DNA of 47,945 nt, taken from the NCBI GenBank assembly GCA_023511585.1, contig JAIMBF010000015.1, positions 1-47,945 of the forward strand. Reading direction: 5' to 3'. Position numbers and translations under genes: made by a program. Source of the DNA: Terriglobia bacterium (GTDB lineage: Bacteria > Pseudomonadota > Alphaproteobacteria > Acetobacterales > Acetobacteraceae). Positions 37,867 to 44,517 of this stretch are shown here, in pieces; positions within the stretch are counted from its first letter, which is position 1, and each line of letters opens with the position of its first letter. A model generated the notes under the pieces. It had not been told where the DNA came from. It saw nothing but the letters and a program-made list of their open reading frames with translations, and made no database searches.

Positions 37867-39453
37867 TCACGGAAGCCGCGCATCGGCCGCCTGCCCCAGC
37901 GTACCATCGGCCAGCGGGGGGCTGGCTCTCACCGCAAACTCTTTCACCGCGCGCAGGCGAAATACCGGCGCTCTGCCCGGGGGTGAGGCCTTCAAGCGGA
38001 AAAAACTTGCCCCCGCAACATCCTCAAGCCAGACAAAGGCGCGCGCATCCGGGGCAAGGCTTGTGATCTCGAGATGGCGGCATTCCAAATTCCGCACATG
38101 GCGCACGAACAGCCCTTGCGCCGGCAGCGGGCCGAACCGGGCCGGCTCGGGATAGTCGCGCTCGGCCTCGGGCGGCCCGGCATCCGCCATCACCGGCGAA
38201 CCGCCGCCTTTTTGGATCATCACCACATCGCGGATGCTGACATCCTCAACCGGGTGCCCGGGAATCCCGGCGATGATCGCGGGCATCGCGTTTCCCGGGG
38301 CATCGCACATCATATTGCTGATGCTCACCCGCCGCAGGCTGCCCACGCTGCTCCCCGGCGGGGCGCGCAAGCGTGCGCCGAGCCGCAAAAAGAACGGCGC
38401 GTTGCGAATATCCCGCATCACGAGGTTGCTGAAGCTGAGATCCTCGACGCTGCCGCCATCGACGCATTCCAAAGCCAAGCCGCGGCAACTTTCAAAAACG
38501 CAGTTGCTGACGGTAATGTTCCGAAACCCGCCGTTGGATTCGGTGCCGAATTTGATGCGCCCGGTGGGCTCGCCGAAATCGTGCGTGATGAGCCGCCGAT
38601 AAGAACCGTCCAGCATCGCCCCCGGCGCAAACCCGCCGGTCACGTAACAGTCGCTGATCGTCACGTTCTCCGTGGGGCGCGCCTCGCCGAGCGCATACGA
38701 GCTTTTCAGGCAGATGCCGTCATCATGCGGGGAGTTCACGCTGCAACCCGAAATCCGCACATTGCGGCAGCAATCGATATTCATCCCGTCGCGGTTGGCA
38801 TCGATCTTCAGATTCTCAAGCACGAGATTCTCAACGCCGGTGGCAAGAATGCCGAAATGGCCGCTGACGAGAATCGCGAAATCCCGCAGCGCCACGTTGG
38901 CGCAGCGCTTGAGCGCAATCGCCTTGTTCGCCGCGCCCGGCGCATCTTCCCGCGGCAATTCCGAACTCGGCGAAAAATCGCGGGCAAGCGTTTGGGCCAC
39001 GATCCGGCCCGGCCCCAAATCCGCGATATCTTGAAGATTTTCGCCCCAAATCAGGCTGTTGTGCCAATGGTTGTGCCCGAAATCCTGATAGGCTTCCCAA
39101 GGCGTGTTCGGCTCCGCGGCGTCGAACCCGCCGCTTTGCGCGGCACGAATCGTCGCGCCCGGCCCCAAGAAGAGCGCAACGAAGCTTCGCAGCCGAATGG
39201 AATGGCAGGCATAGCTGCCCGCCGGAAAAAAGACGATGCCGCCGCCCGCCGCTGCAGCGGCCGCAATCGCTTGGTTCACCGCATCGGTATCGAGGTGTTT
39301 CCCATCGCCCGCGGCCCCGAAGCTCCGGACATCAAAGAACGGGCGCGCAAGCAGCGGCTCGGCCGAGGCAGGCGCAAAGGCGGCGGCCGGCAGCGAAGCG
39401 CCGGAAAGACCTAAAGCCGCAAGCTTGAAAATCTCTCTCCGCGAGAGCAACAC
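37867..39453 (-). CDS. GH28-like right-handed beta-helix glycosidase with Tat signal
   Basis: 528 residues. The N-terminus SRREIFKLAALGLSGASLPAAAFA is a twin-arginine-type signal, so the protein is likely periplasmic. Next come the pectate-lyase-superfamily start VRSFGAAGDGKHLDTDAVNQAI and a parallel beta-helix. GH28 (polygalacturonase) signatures are NRDGMNIDC (Asp222, Asp227), HDDGICLKS (Asp244-Asp245) and GRIKFG (RIK). The usual GHG motif between them is replaced by APGAMLDGS, so activity may differ from true polygalacturonases. The start is GTG at 39453, six bases after the aldo-keto reductase stop. It is the last of four clustered genes. A role on galacturonan or a related acidic sugar polymer is an inference. 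Confidence 0.82.
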   Translation of the reverse strand: MLLSRREIFKLAALGLSGASLPAAAFAPASAEPLLARPFFDVRSFGAAGDGKHLDTDAVNQAIAAAAAAGGGIVFFPAGSYACHSIRLRSFVALFLGPGATIRAAQSGGFDAAEPNTPWEAYQDFGHNHWHNSLIWGENLQDIADLGPGRIVAQTLARDFSPSSELPREDAPGAANKAIALKRCANVALRDFAILVSGHFGILATGVENLVLENLKIDANRDGMNIDCCRNVRISGCSVNSPHDDGICLKSSYALGEARPTENVTISDCYVTGGFAPGAMLDGSYRRLITHDFGEPTGRIKFGTESNGGFRNITVSNCVFESCRGLALECVDGGSVEDLSFSNLVMRDIRNAPFFLRLGARLRAPPGSSVGSLRRVSISNMMCDAPGNAMPAIIAGIPGHPVEDVSIRDVVMIQKGGGSPVMADAGPPEAERDYPEPARFGPLPAQGLFVRHVRNLECRHLEITSLAPDARAFVWLEDVAGASFFRLKASPPGRAPVFRLRAVKEFAVRASPPLADGTLGQAADARLP

Positions 39454-39459
39454 GGCACG

Positions 39460-40356
39460 CTAGAGACTTTCCACAAACTGAACCATCCGCGCGCGTTCGG
39501 CCGCATCCGGCAGCCGCCCGCGCAGGGCGCCGAGATTATCGGCCATATGCGCCGCATTCGCCGTGCCGGGAATCACCGCGGTCACGCGTTCATCCGCCAG
39601 CACCCATTTGAGGAAGAATTGCGCCCAGCTGGCGGCAAAAGGTTTGGCCCAGTCCGGCATCGCCTTGCCGCGCACCTTGCGCAACAGCCGCCCGCGCCCG
39701 AGCGGCAGCGCCACCAGCACCGCCGCCTTCACCTCCGCGGCCAGCGGCAGAATCCGCCGCTCCGCCGCGCGGTCCGTGATGGAATAGTCGATTTGCACAA
39801 AATCCGGCCGCTCGCGCGCAAGCACCGATTCCACGGCGGGGAAATCGCCGTGAAAGGTGGAGGTCACGCCGATGTAGCGGCAAATGCCTTGCTCTTTCCA
39901 CGCGCGAAAGGCGGCCAGCGATTGCTTGGGGTCGCTCACGTTATGCAGTTGCAACACATCGATCGTTGCGGTTTGCAAACGCGTGAGCGAACGGCGGAGT
40001 TCGCTCTCGTTCGGCTCCTCCAGCTTGGTGGCGATGAAAAGCTTCGCGCGCAATTTCGCCTCGGCAACGGCTTTGCCGATCACGCTTTCCGCATCGCCGT
40101 AAGTCGATGCCGTGTCGATCAGCCGGCCGCCGGCACGCACCAAGGTTTGGATCACCGCAAGCGCCGCGCGATCGGTCTCCGCATCGTCGTTATCGAAGAC
40201 CCGCGCCGTGCCCAAGCCCACCGCGGGCAGCTTCTCACCCGTGCTCGGGATCGCGCGCAGCAGCACCGGCTCCGCCGGCTCCGTGGCGAAGGCCGGCGGC
40301 GCCAGCAGAGCGGCGCCCGCAAGCCCGACTGCCTCCCGTCTGCGCAAACGTCGCAT
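39460..40356 (-). CDS. Aldo-keto reductase with Tat-like signal peptide
   Basis: 298-residue member of the aldo-keto reductase superfamily (NADPH-linked TIM barrel). The catalytic tetrad is complete: Asp81 and Tyr86 (LIDTASTYGDAE), Lys111 (FIATKLEE) and His138 (LQLHNV). The C-terminal VTAVIPGTANAAHMADNLGA is the cofactor-binding block. Unusually, it starts with RRLRRREAVGLAGAALLAPPAFA, a Tat-type signal, implying export of a folded, cofactor-loaded enzyme. It lies four bases after the transporter gene and six before the GH28-like gene. The natural substrate, perhaps a sugar or sugar acid, is not known. Confidence 0.87.
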   Translation of the reverse strand: MRRLRRREAVGLAGAALLAPPAFATEPAEPVLLRAIPSTGEKLPAVGLGTARVFDNDDAETDRAALAVIQTLVRAGGRLIDTASTYGDAESVIGKAVAEAKLRAKLFIATKLEEPNESELRRSLTRLQTATIDVLQLHNVSDPKQSLAAFRAWKEQGICRYIGVTSTFHGDFPAVESVLARERPDFVQIDYSITDRAAERRILPLAAEVKAAVLVALPLGRGRLLRKVRGKAMPDWAKPFAASWAQFFLKWVLADERVTAVIPGTANAAHMADNLGALRGRLPDAAERARMVQFVESL

Positions 40357-40360
40357 GCCC

Positions 40361-41656
40361 TCACTCTCCTTGCACCGCCGCCGGGGCCAGCCGGGCGCGG
40401 CGCTCCTGCGCGCGGCCGAGCAGCGCCGAAAGCACCAGCCAGCCCCCCGCCACCGGCAGCGCCGCCAGCGCGATCATGCCAAGCTTCAGGCCGAGCGCCT
40501 GCAATGCGTCGAACACCCAGGCATAAAGCGCATCCGAGCCGCGATACACCACGACGTCGATCAAATTCTTCGCCTTATATTTCTCTTCCCGCGCGACCAC
40601 CGTGTAAAACACCTGCCGCGCCGGGTTGGCGATGGCGTAGTTCATCCAGCGTTGCACCACCTGAATGCCGACCGCAACCGCCAGCATCGGTGCCATCGCC
40701 AGCGCCGCGAAGCCCACCAGATAAACCGCCGGCAGCGCGCTCGCCGCCGCGCCGGTTCCGAACCGCTCCAAAAGCCGCCCGGTGGCGAAAACCTGGGTGG
40801 CGAGCGTCAAAATCTGCACCGCGAGATCCATGCCGGCAAAAAGTTGCGTCTGGCGGCCGGCACCGTGCACATGCGCGGCCACCAGATGCGCCTGCTCCAA
40901 ATACAGAATCGTCGCCGCGAAGGAGACAAGGCTCACCCAGGCGCCCACACCCAGCAGATAGGGCGAGCGCACAAGCTCCGGCAGGGCCGCAAAGGCGCTG
41001 CCGCCGATCCGCGCGCCGGCCACGGCCTGCCGGCGCGGGCCGTGCAAGGCGATGGCGGCCTGCTCCAGCCGATGCGCGCAATAGACCGCAAGCTCCAGAA
41101 AGAGAATCGCGGCGATCAGCAAGTTGGTGGGGCCGAGCGGCCCCGCAAGGCCGATGGTGATCACCGGGCCGAGCAAGGCGCCCGCGGTGCCCCCCGCGCC
41201 GATAAAGCCAAAGAGGCGCTTGGCTTGTTCCGGGTCGAACACATCCGCCATGAACGACCAAAACACCGTGACCGCAAACAGATTAAACACGCTCACCCAG
41301 ACAAAAAACACGCGGGCCAGGGCAACCTTGCCCAAGCCGAGTGCCGCCAGCAGCCAGAAGATCGCCAAATTCGCGGCAAAGAAATGATACACGATAGGAA
41401 TGAATCGGGTGCGCGGCAGCCGCGCCACGAGCTCGCCGTAGAGCGGCTGCGCCAGCAGCAAAACGAGAAAGGTCGCGGTAAACAGCCACGGCAGGTTCCG
41501 CACGCCGCCGGCAATGCCCATTTGGTCGCGCAGCGGCCGCAGCACGTAATAGCCGGCGAGCAGCGTGAAAAAATACGCAAACGACCAAATCGCCGCGGCC
41601 CGCTCGGCACGCGTGCCCGGAATCGCCCAACTCAGGCCGCCGGCGCGCGCGTTCAC
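40361..41656 (-). CDS. MFS-type multi-pass transporter, resembling nucleotide (ADP/ATP) translocase family
   Basis: 431-residue membrane protein with about twelve hydrophobic helices. The N-terminal block FAYFFTLLAGYYVLRPLRDQMGIAGG and FWSFMADVFDPEQAKRLFGFIGAGGTAGALLGP resemble proteins annotated as MFS transporters or Npt1/Npt2-like nucleotide carriers; a free-living alphaproteobacterium probably uses it for something else. The start is GTG at 41656, which overlaps the upstream stop (GTGA). In the operon it sits between two Tat-exported oxidoreductases, so it may move a substrate or product between periplasm and cytoplasm. Substrate unknown. Confidence 0.8.
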   Translation of the reverse strand: MNARAGGLSWAIPGTRAERAAAIWSFAYFFTLLAGYYVLRPLRDQMGIAGGVRNLPWLFTATFLVLLLAQPLYGELVARLPRTRFIPIVYHFFAANLAIFWLLAALGLGKVALARVFFVWVSVFNLFAVTVFWSFMADVFDPEQAKRLFGFIGAGGTAGALLGPVITIGLAGPLGPTNLLIAAILFLELAVYCAHRLEQAAIALHGPRRQAVAGARIGGSAFAALPELVRSPYLLGVGAWVSLVSFAATILYLEQAHLVAAHVHGAGRQTQLFAGMDLAVQILTLATQVFATGRLLERFGTGAAASALPAVYLVGFAALAMAPMLAVAVGIQVVQRWMNYAIANPARQVFYTVVAREEKYKAKNLIDVVVYRGSDALYAWVFDALQALGLKLGMIALAALPVAGGWLVLSALLGRAQERRARLAPAAVQGE

Positions 41657-42420
41657 GGCGAGAGCGAAAGCTTCTGCTTGAGCTCCTCCGCGCTCACCGC
41701 CTGGCCGTACCCCGGCTGCCCGCGCTGGAAGCGGCGGGCGGCGGCAAGCTTGCCCACCAGCACGGGGTCGAACCCGGCATCGCGCACCAAAGCGGCCGCC
41801 ATTTCCACCGCGCCCGGATCATCCCCGGCAATCGGGATGGCGAGCCTGGGCGGCGGCCGGTTCGCCTCGCGCGCAAGGATGCGGTAATTCAGCGTGTTGA
41901 AGGCGCGCACCAGCCGCGTACCCGGCAGATATTTCTGCGAGACGATGCCGATGCCCTCGCGCTCCACCTCCTCGGCAATCGCGGCCCCGTCGCGTTGCGG
42001 CACGGCGTTGCCGGCATCCAGCACGATCTTGCCCTTCAGCGCCGGCCCGTATGTGCGGCCGAATTCCGGCAAGGCGCCGTAGGGAATCGCGAGGAAAATC
42101 ACCTCCCCGAAGGCGATTGCCTCTGCCACGCTGCCCGCATGCGCGAGCGGCCCGAGGCTCTCCACCAGGTCTTTCAACTGCTCGGGGTGGCGCGAGGCGA
42201 ACATCACCGGGTGCCCCGCCTCCACCCAGAGCTTGCCGACGGTGCTGCCAATCCGGCCCGCCCCGATCACCCCGATCGGCACCTTGGTCGGGCTTCGCCG
42301 CTCCTCTGCCCGTGCGCTTTGGGCCAAGCCCCATCCGAGGGCGAGAGAAAACGCCCCGGCGGCGCCGAGCAGCCTCCGTCGCGAGACGCGTGAGAAGAGA
42401 GGGGGTCGAAAAACCGGCAT
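41653..42420 (-). CDS. Tat-exported NADP oxidoreductase (F420-dependent reductase-like fold)
   Basis: 255 residues. SRRRLLGAAGAFSLALGWGLAQSARA is a twin-arginine-type signal peptide. A Rossmann domain follows, with GVIGAGRIGSTVGKLWVEAGHPVMFASRHPEQL, typical of the NADP-oxidoreductase F420-dependent family; the R after S in ASRHP suits NADP. Later FLAIPYGALPEFGR, KIVLDAGNAVPQRDG and LVRAFNTLNYRILA match that family, which in most bacteria lacks F420 and has unassigned roles. The ATG at 42420 follows a GGAGGAG about ten bases upstream. First gene of a four-gene unit running to 37867. Confidence 0.82.
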   Translation of the reverse strand: MPVFRPPLFSRVSRRRLLGAAGAFSLALGWGLAQSARAEERRSPTKVPIGVIGAGRIGSTVGKLWVEAGHPVMFASRHPEQLKDLVESLGPLAHAGSVAEAIAFGEVIFLAIPYGALPEFGRTYGPALKGKIVLDAGNAVPQRDGAAIAEEVEREGIGIVSQKYLPGTRLVRAFNTLNYRILAREANRPPPRLAIPIAGDDPGAVEMAAALVRDAGFDPVLVGKLAAARRFQRGQPGYGQAVSAEELKQKLSLSP

Positions 42421-42501
42421 GGCAATCGTCTCCTCCGCCGGGTGCACGGCGCTCCGCGCCGCAAGCCGGAGCTTGTGGTGAAATCCTGCGCAGCTAGGGG
42501 A

Positions 42502-43002
42502 TCAAAACGGAATTTCGTCGTCAAGATCGCCGGGCGTGGGCTCCCACGCCTGGCTGGTGCCGCGGCCGGCGCCGCGCGCGCGCTCGGTGCGGTTGTTGTT
42601 GCCTGATCGCGCCGCGCCCTCGGCGGCGGGGGTGCCGGGCGTTTCGGCGGGCCGATCCAGCAAGGTCAGCTCGCCGCGGAAGCGGCCGATCACCACCTCG
42701 GTGGTATATTTGTCCTGGCCGGACTGGTCGGTCCATTTGCGGGTCTGCAGCGCGCCCTCCACGTAGACTTTGCTGCCCTTGTGCAGATACTTCTCGGCCA
42801 GCTCGCCGAGCCGCTCGTTGAAGATCACCACCCGGTGCCATTCGGTGCGTTCCTTGCGCTCGCCGCTTTGCCGGTCGTTCCAGCTTTCGCTGGTGGCCAC
42901 GGAAAGCTGCACGATTTTCGCGCCGTCCTGGGTGGTACGCACCTCGGGGTCACGGCCCAGATTGCCGATGAGAATCACCTTATTCACTGTTCCTGCCATC
43001 AT
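42502..43002 (-). CDS. ssb: Single-stranded DNA-binding protein
   Basis: 166-residue SSB. The OB-fold core is seen in [35 protein letters not shown] and [31 protein letters not shown]; a Gly/Arg/Asn-rich linker follows; the tip DDEIPF is the acidic tail that recruits replication and repair proteins. Two adjacent ATG codons (43002, 42999) may start it. It is followed on the same strand by the Tat oxidoreductase operon after 81 bases but is probably a separate unit. Confidence 0.97.
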   Translation of the reverse strand: MMAGTVNKVILIGNLGRDPEVRTTQDGAKIVQLSVATSESWNDRQSGERKERTEWHRVVIFNERLGELAEKYLHKGSKVYVEGALQTRKWTDQSGQDKYTTEVVIGRFRGELTLLDRPAETPGTPAAEGAARSGNNNRTERARGAGRGTSQAWEPTPGDLDDEIPF

Positions 43003-43376
43003 ATGCTCACCCGGTTGGGTGCCTTTTGGTTCATAGTTTTTCCGCTTTCGTTCTCATCCCCCTCTCTGCCTGCAGGGGCGGATCGGAGCCCCACATCACT
43101 CGCCGGACTTGTGTGGGGTCCCGAAGAGAGCCGGTGAGGTGCCCGCCACCATATCGCGTCTGCCGCCCACGGGCCAGAGCGGATTTGCCGAAACCGTGCC
43201 CCAAAGCGCGTGTTCCGCCCGCGGCCCGGCCCTGGGGCCTATTCGGCCCTCGATCGGACGCCCTTTGCCCCGCTCCTCTCCGCCCCGGCGGCGCACGCGG
43301 TTTTCCGCGCGCTTTTTTTCGCGCACGCACGGCGCAGCGCCTGCGCCGGGTGCTCATGGAACCGGCACGTTTTCTC
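43003..43376. other. Gene-free region between ssb and arsR with a strong hairpin
   Basis: No convincing coding sequence is seen here. A strong hairpin lies at 43084-43123: arms CGGAGCCCCACA and TGTGGGGTCCCG (seven perfect central pairs CCCCACA/TGTGGGG, extended by a wobble and a one-base mismatch) around a 16-base loop. It could belong to the ssb leader (minus strand) or to a small RNA ending at the plus-strand terminator at 43296-43319. No Rfam family is recognised. Confidence 0.4.
43296..43319 (+). terminator. Intrinsic terminator upstream of arsR with no obvious gene before it
   Basis: Stem CGCGG (43296-43300), loop TTTT, stem CCGCG (43305-43309), which can be extended by GC past one mismatch, followed by a run of seven T (43313-43319). 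It is oriented for plus-strand transcripts, yet the only plus-strand gene upstream within 23 kb is the one ending at 19862. It either shields the arsR promoter or ends an unannotated RNA. Confidence 0.6.
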
Positions 43377-43425
43377 TTGACACGCAACCTTACGGTTGCC
43401 TATTAATAGGCAACCTCTTGGTTAC
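43377..43425 (+). promoter_or_regulatory. arsR promoter and palindromic operator
   Basis: A perfect -35 TTGACA (43377-43382) is followed 18 bases later by TATTAA (43401-43406). The -10 lies in the centre of a perfect 22-base palindrome (43394-43415; half-site GGTTGCCTATT). The same half-site core recurs as GCAACC at 43384-43389 and GGTTAC at 43420-43425, giving four alternating half-sites across the promoter. Occupation by the ArsR protein encoded just downstream would block polymerase, so self-repression is likely. Confidence 0.75.
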
Positions 43426-43449
43426 GTTATATCGTCAAGACAAATCACG

Positions 43450-43779
43450 ATGGGAACGATCGATGACGACGCCGTCTTTCGCGCTTTGGCAGACGCCAAC
43501 CGTCGCCGTTTGTTGGACCGGTTGCACCGGAAAAACGGCCAGACGCTCGGCGAACTTTGCGAGGGGCTGGAGATGACGCGCCAAGCGGTTGCCAAGCATC
43601 TGAAGGTTCTCGAACAGGCCAATCTCGTCTCCTGGCAACGGCGAGGCCGGGAGAAACTGCACTTCATCAACCCCGTTCCGATTAACGCCATCGCCGAACG
43701 TTGGATTCGAAAATTCGAGCGCCGTCGCTTGGCCGCGCTTTCCGCACTCAAGAACAAACTGGAAGGAGAAAACCGATGA
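43450..43779 (+). CDS. ArsR-family transcriptional repressor
   Basis: 109-residue winged-helix regulator. DAVFRALADANRRRLLDRLH is the classic ArsR N-terminal block, and TLGELCEGLEMTRQAVAKHLKVLEQANLVSWQRRGREKLHFIN the helix-turn-helix and wing. No CxC metal motif is seen, so this is the non-metal branch usually paired with a SRPBCC/AHSA1 protein. The ATG at 43450 starts the family block; the frame is open 18 codons further upstream, through the operator. Its stop overlaps the next gene by four bases (ATGA). Self-regulation through the palindrome at 43394-43415 is inferred. Confidence 0.9.
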   Translation: MGTIDDDAVFRALADANRRRLLDRLHRKNGQTLGELCEGLEMTRQAVAKHLKVLEQANLVSWQRRGREKLHFINPVPINAIAERWIRKFERRRLAALSALKNKLEGENR

Positions 43780-44237
43780 CAAATAAAGGCAGCAGCTTTG
43801 TTTACGTCACCTACATCCGCACCACACCCGAGCGTTTGTGGTCGGCGTTAACCGGCAAGGAATTCGGGCAGCAGTATTGGCGCGGCGCCTCTCCCGAAGC
43901 CGATTGGAAACTCGGCGGATCGTGGAGGCTCATCCGTCCCGACGGCCAAGTGAACGATATCGGCGAGATCGTCGCCTTTGAGCCCTTCAAGCGTTTGAGC
44001 ATCCGTTGGCGTAATGAGTTCAGGCCCGAACTGAAAGCAGAGGGATGGTCGCTCTGCACTATGGAAATCGAGCCCGTGGACGAAGTCGTAAAACTTACGC
44101 TGACCCACAGCATCGAACGCGAGAGCTCCAAGTTCATCGAGGCCGTCTCCGGCGGCTGGCCGCTGATTCTTTCGAACCTGAAATCGTTGCTCGAAACCGG
44201 CTCGGTCGGCTCGGGGCCCATGCTGTGTCGGGGATGA
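43776..44237 (+). CDS. SRPBCC (AHSA1-like, START-fold) domain protein
   Basis: 153-residue protein of the activator-of-Hsp90-ATPase-like branch of the SRPBCC fold, a hydrophobic-ligand cavity. Signatures are VYVTYIRTTPERLWSALTGKEFGQQYW, KLGGSWRLIRPDGQVNDIGEIVAFEPFKRLSIRW and the C-terminal GGWPLILSNLKSLLETG. The start overlaps the arsR stop, so the two are one operon. This ArsR-SRPBCC pairing is widespread and is suspected to sense or handle small hydrophobic molecules; the ligand is unknown. Confidence 0.88.
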   Translation: MTNKGSSFVYVTYIRTTPERLWSALTGKEFGQQYWRGASPEADWKLGGSWRLIRPDGQVNDIGEIVAFEPFKRLSIRWRNEFRPELKAEGWSLCTMEIEPVDEVVKLTLTHSIERESSKFIEAVSGGWPLILSNLKSLLETGSVGSGPMLCRG

Positions 44238-44351
44238 GCGTGCAAAGTTGCAAGCAAACGAACCCGGCCCGATGACATCTTAAGAACGATCATCACGGCG
44301 GAGGCGATTGAAAATGTGTTGGTTCGCCTTTGCCTTCTCTTTTTTATTGCG
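44238..44351. other. Gap between the SRPBCC gene and the CRISPR locus
   Basis: 114 bases with no gene. It holds a weak hairpin, AGGCGA (44302-44307) with TCGCCT (44324-44329), and a run of six T at 44340-44345 ten bases further on. That is too loose for a standard terminator but may end the arsR transcript. No leader-like or anti-repeat sequence is evident, although GACATC at 44274-44279 recalls part of the repeat. Confidence 0.3.
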
Positions 44352-44434
44352 GCTGCGGTTTGCGCCCAGTCAAACGTGCCTTAACGGCACGTTTGACGAC
44401 ATCGCTATAATTGCCTCATGCCGCGTGCGGCGTT
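44352..44434 (+). repeat. Hairpin-bearing CRISPR repeat variant, unit 1, with 23-nt spacer
   Basis: An 83-base unit. It starts with the first 16 bases of the array repeat (GCTGCGGTTTGCGCCC) and its repeat part ends at 44411 with the last 14 (GACATCGCTATAAT). The six middle bases GCATCA are replaced by one base plus a 29-base perfect hairpin: arms GTCAAACGTGCC (44369-44380) and GGCACGTTTGAC (44386-44397), loop TTAAC. The 23-base spacer (44412-44434) is shorter than the usual 30 and itself can fold (GCCGC/GCGGC). It differs from unit 2 at only two positions (44368 and 44385). The spacing between the repeat's -35-like and -10-like boxes is broken here. Confidence 0.85.
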
Positions 44435-44517
44435 GCTGCGGTTTGCGCCCGGTCAAACGTGCCTTAATGGCACGTTTGACGACATCGCTATAATTGCCTC
44501 ATGCCGCGTGCGGCGTT
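44435..44517 (+). repeat. Hairpin-bearing CRISPR repeat variant, unit 2, with identical 23-nt spacer
   Basis: Direct tandem copy of the previous 83-base unit. Hairpin arms are at 44452-44463 and 44469-44480, with loop TTAAT. The spacer at 44495-44517 is identical to that of unit 1. The two differences are G for A at 44451 and T for C at 44468. The next base begins the first intact repeat. The tandem copy must have arisen by duplication of repeat plus spacer after the hairpin was gained. The role of the units is unknown. Confidence 0.85.

Noticed and set aside
43280-43320. Partial similarity (AAAACCGCG) to the anti-repeat near the ssb-arsR terminator
   Set aside because: Only about seven bases agree and they form the loop side of an intrinsic terminator; the rest of the repeat complement is absent.
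44262-44285. Degenerate repeat remnant (CCCGATGACATC) upstream of the hairpin units
   Set aside because: Agreement needs several gaps and covers only two short blocks; not distinguishable from chance.
44302-44345. Terminator after the SRPBCC gene
   Set aside because: The six-base stem has a 16-base loop and the T-run is ten bases away from the stem, which is not a standard intrinsic terminator.
44352-44517. Hairpin units as the tracrRNA read from the minus strand
   Set aside because: The minus strand does contain perfect anti-repeats, but the sequence beyond 44352 on that strand has no GC hairpin plus T-run and no recognisable tracrRNA tail. Kept only as one possibility in the finding.
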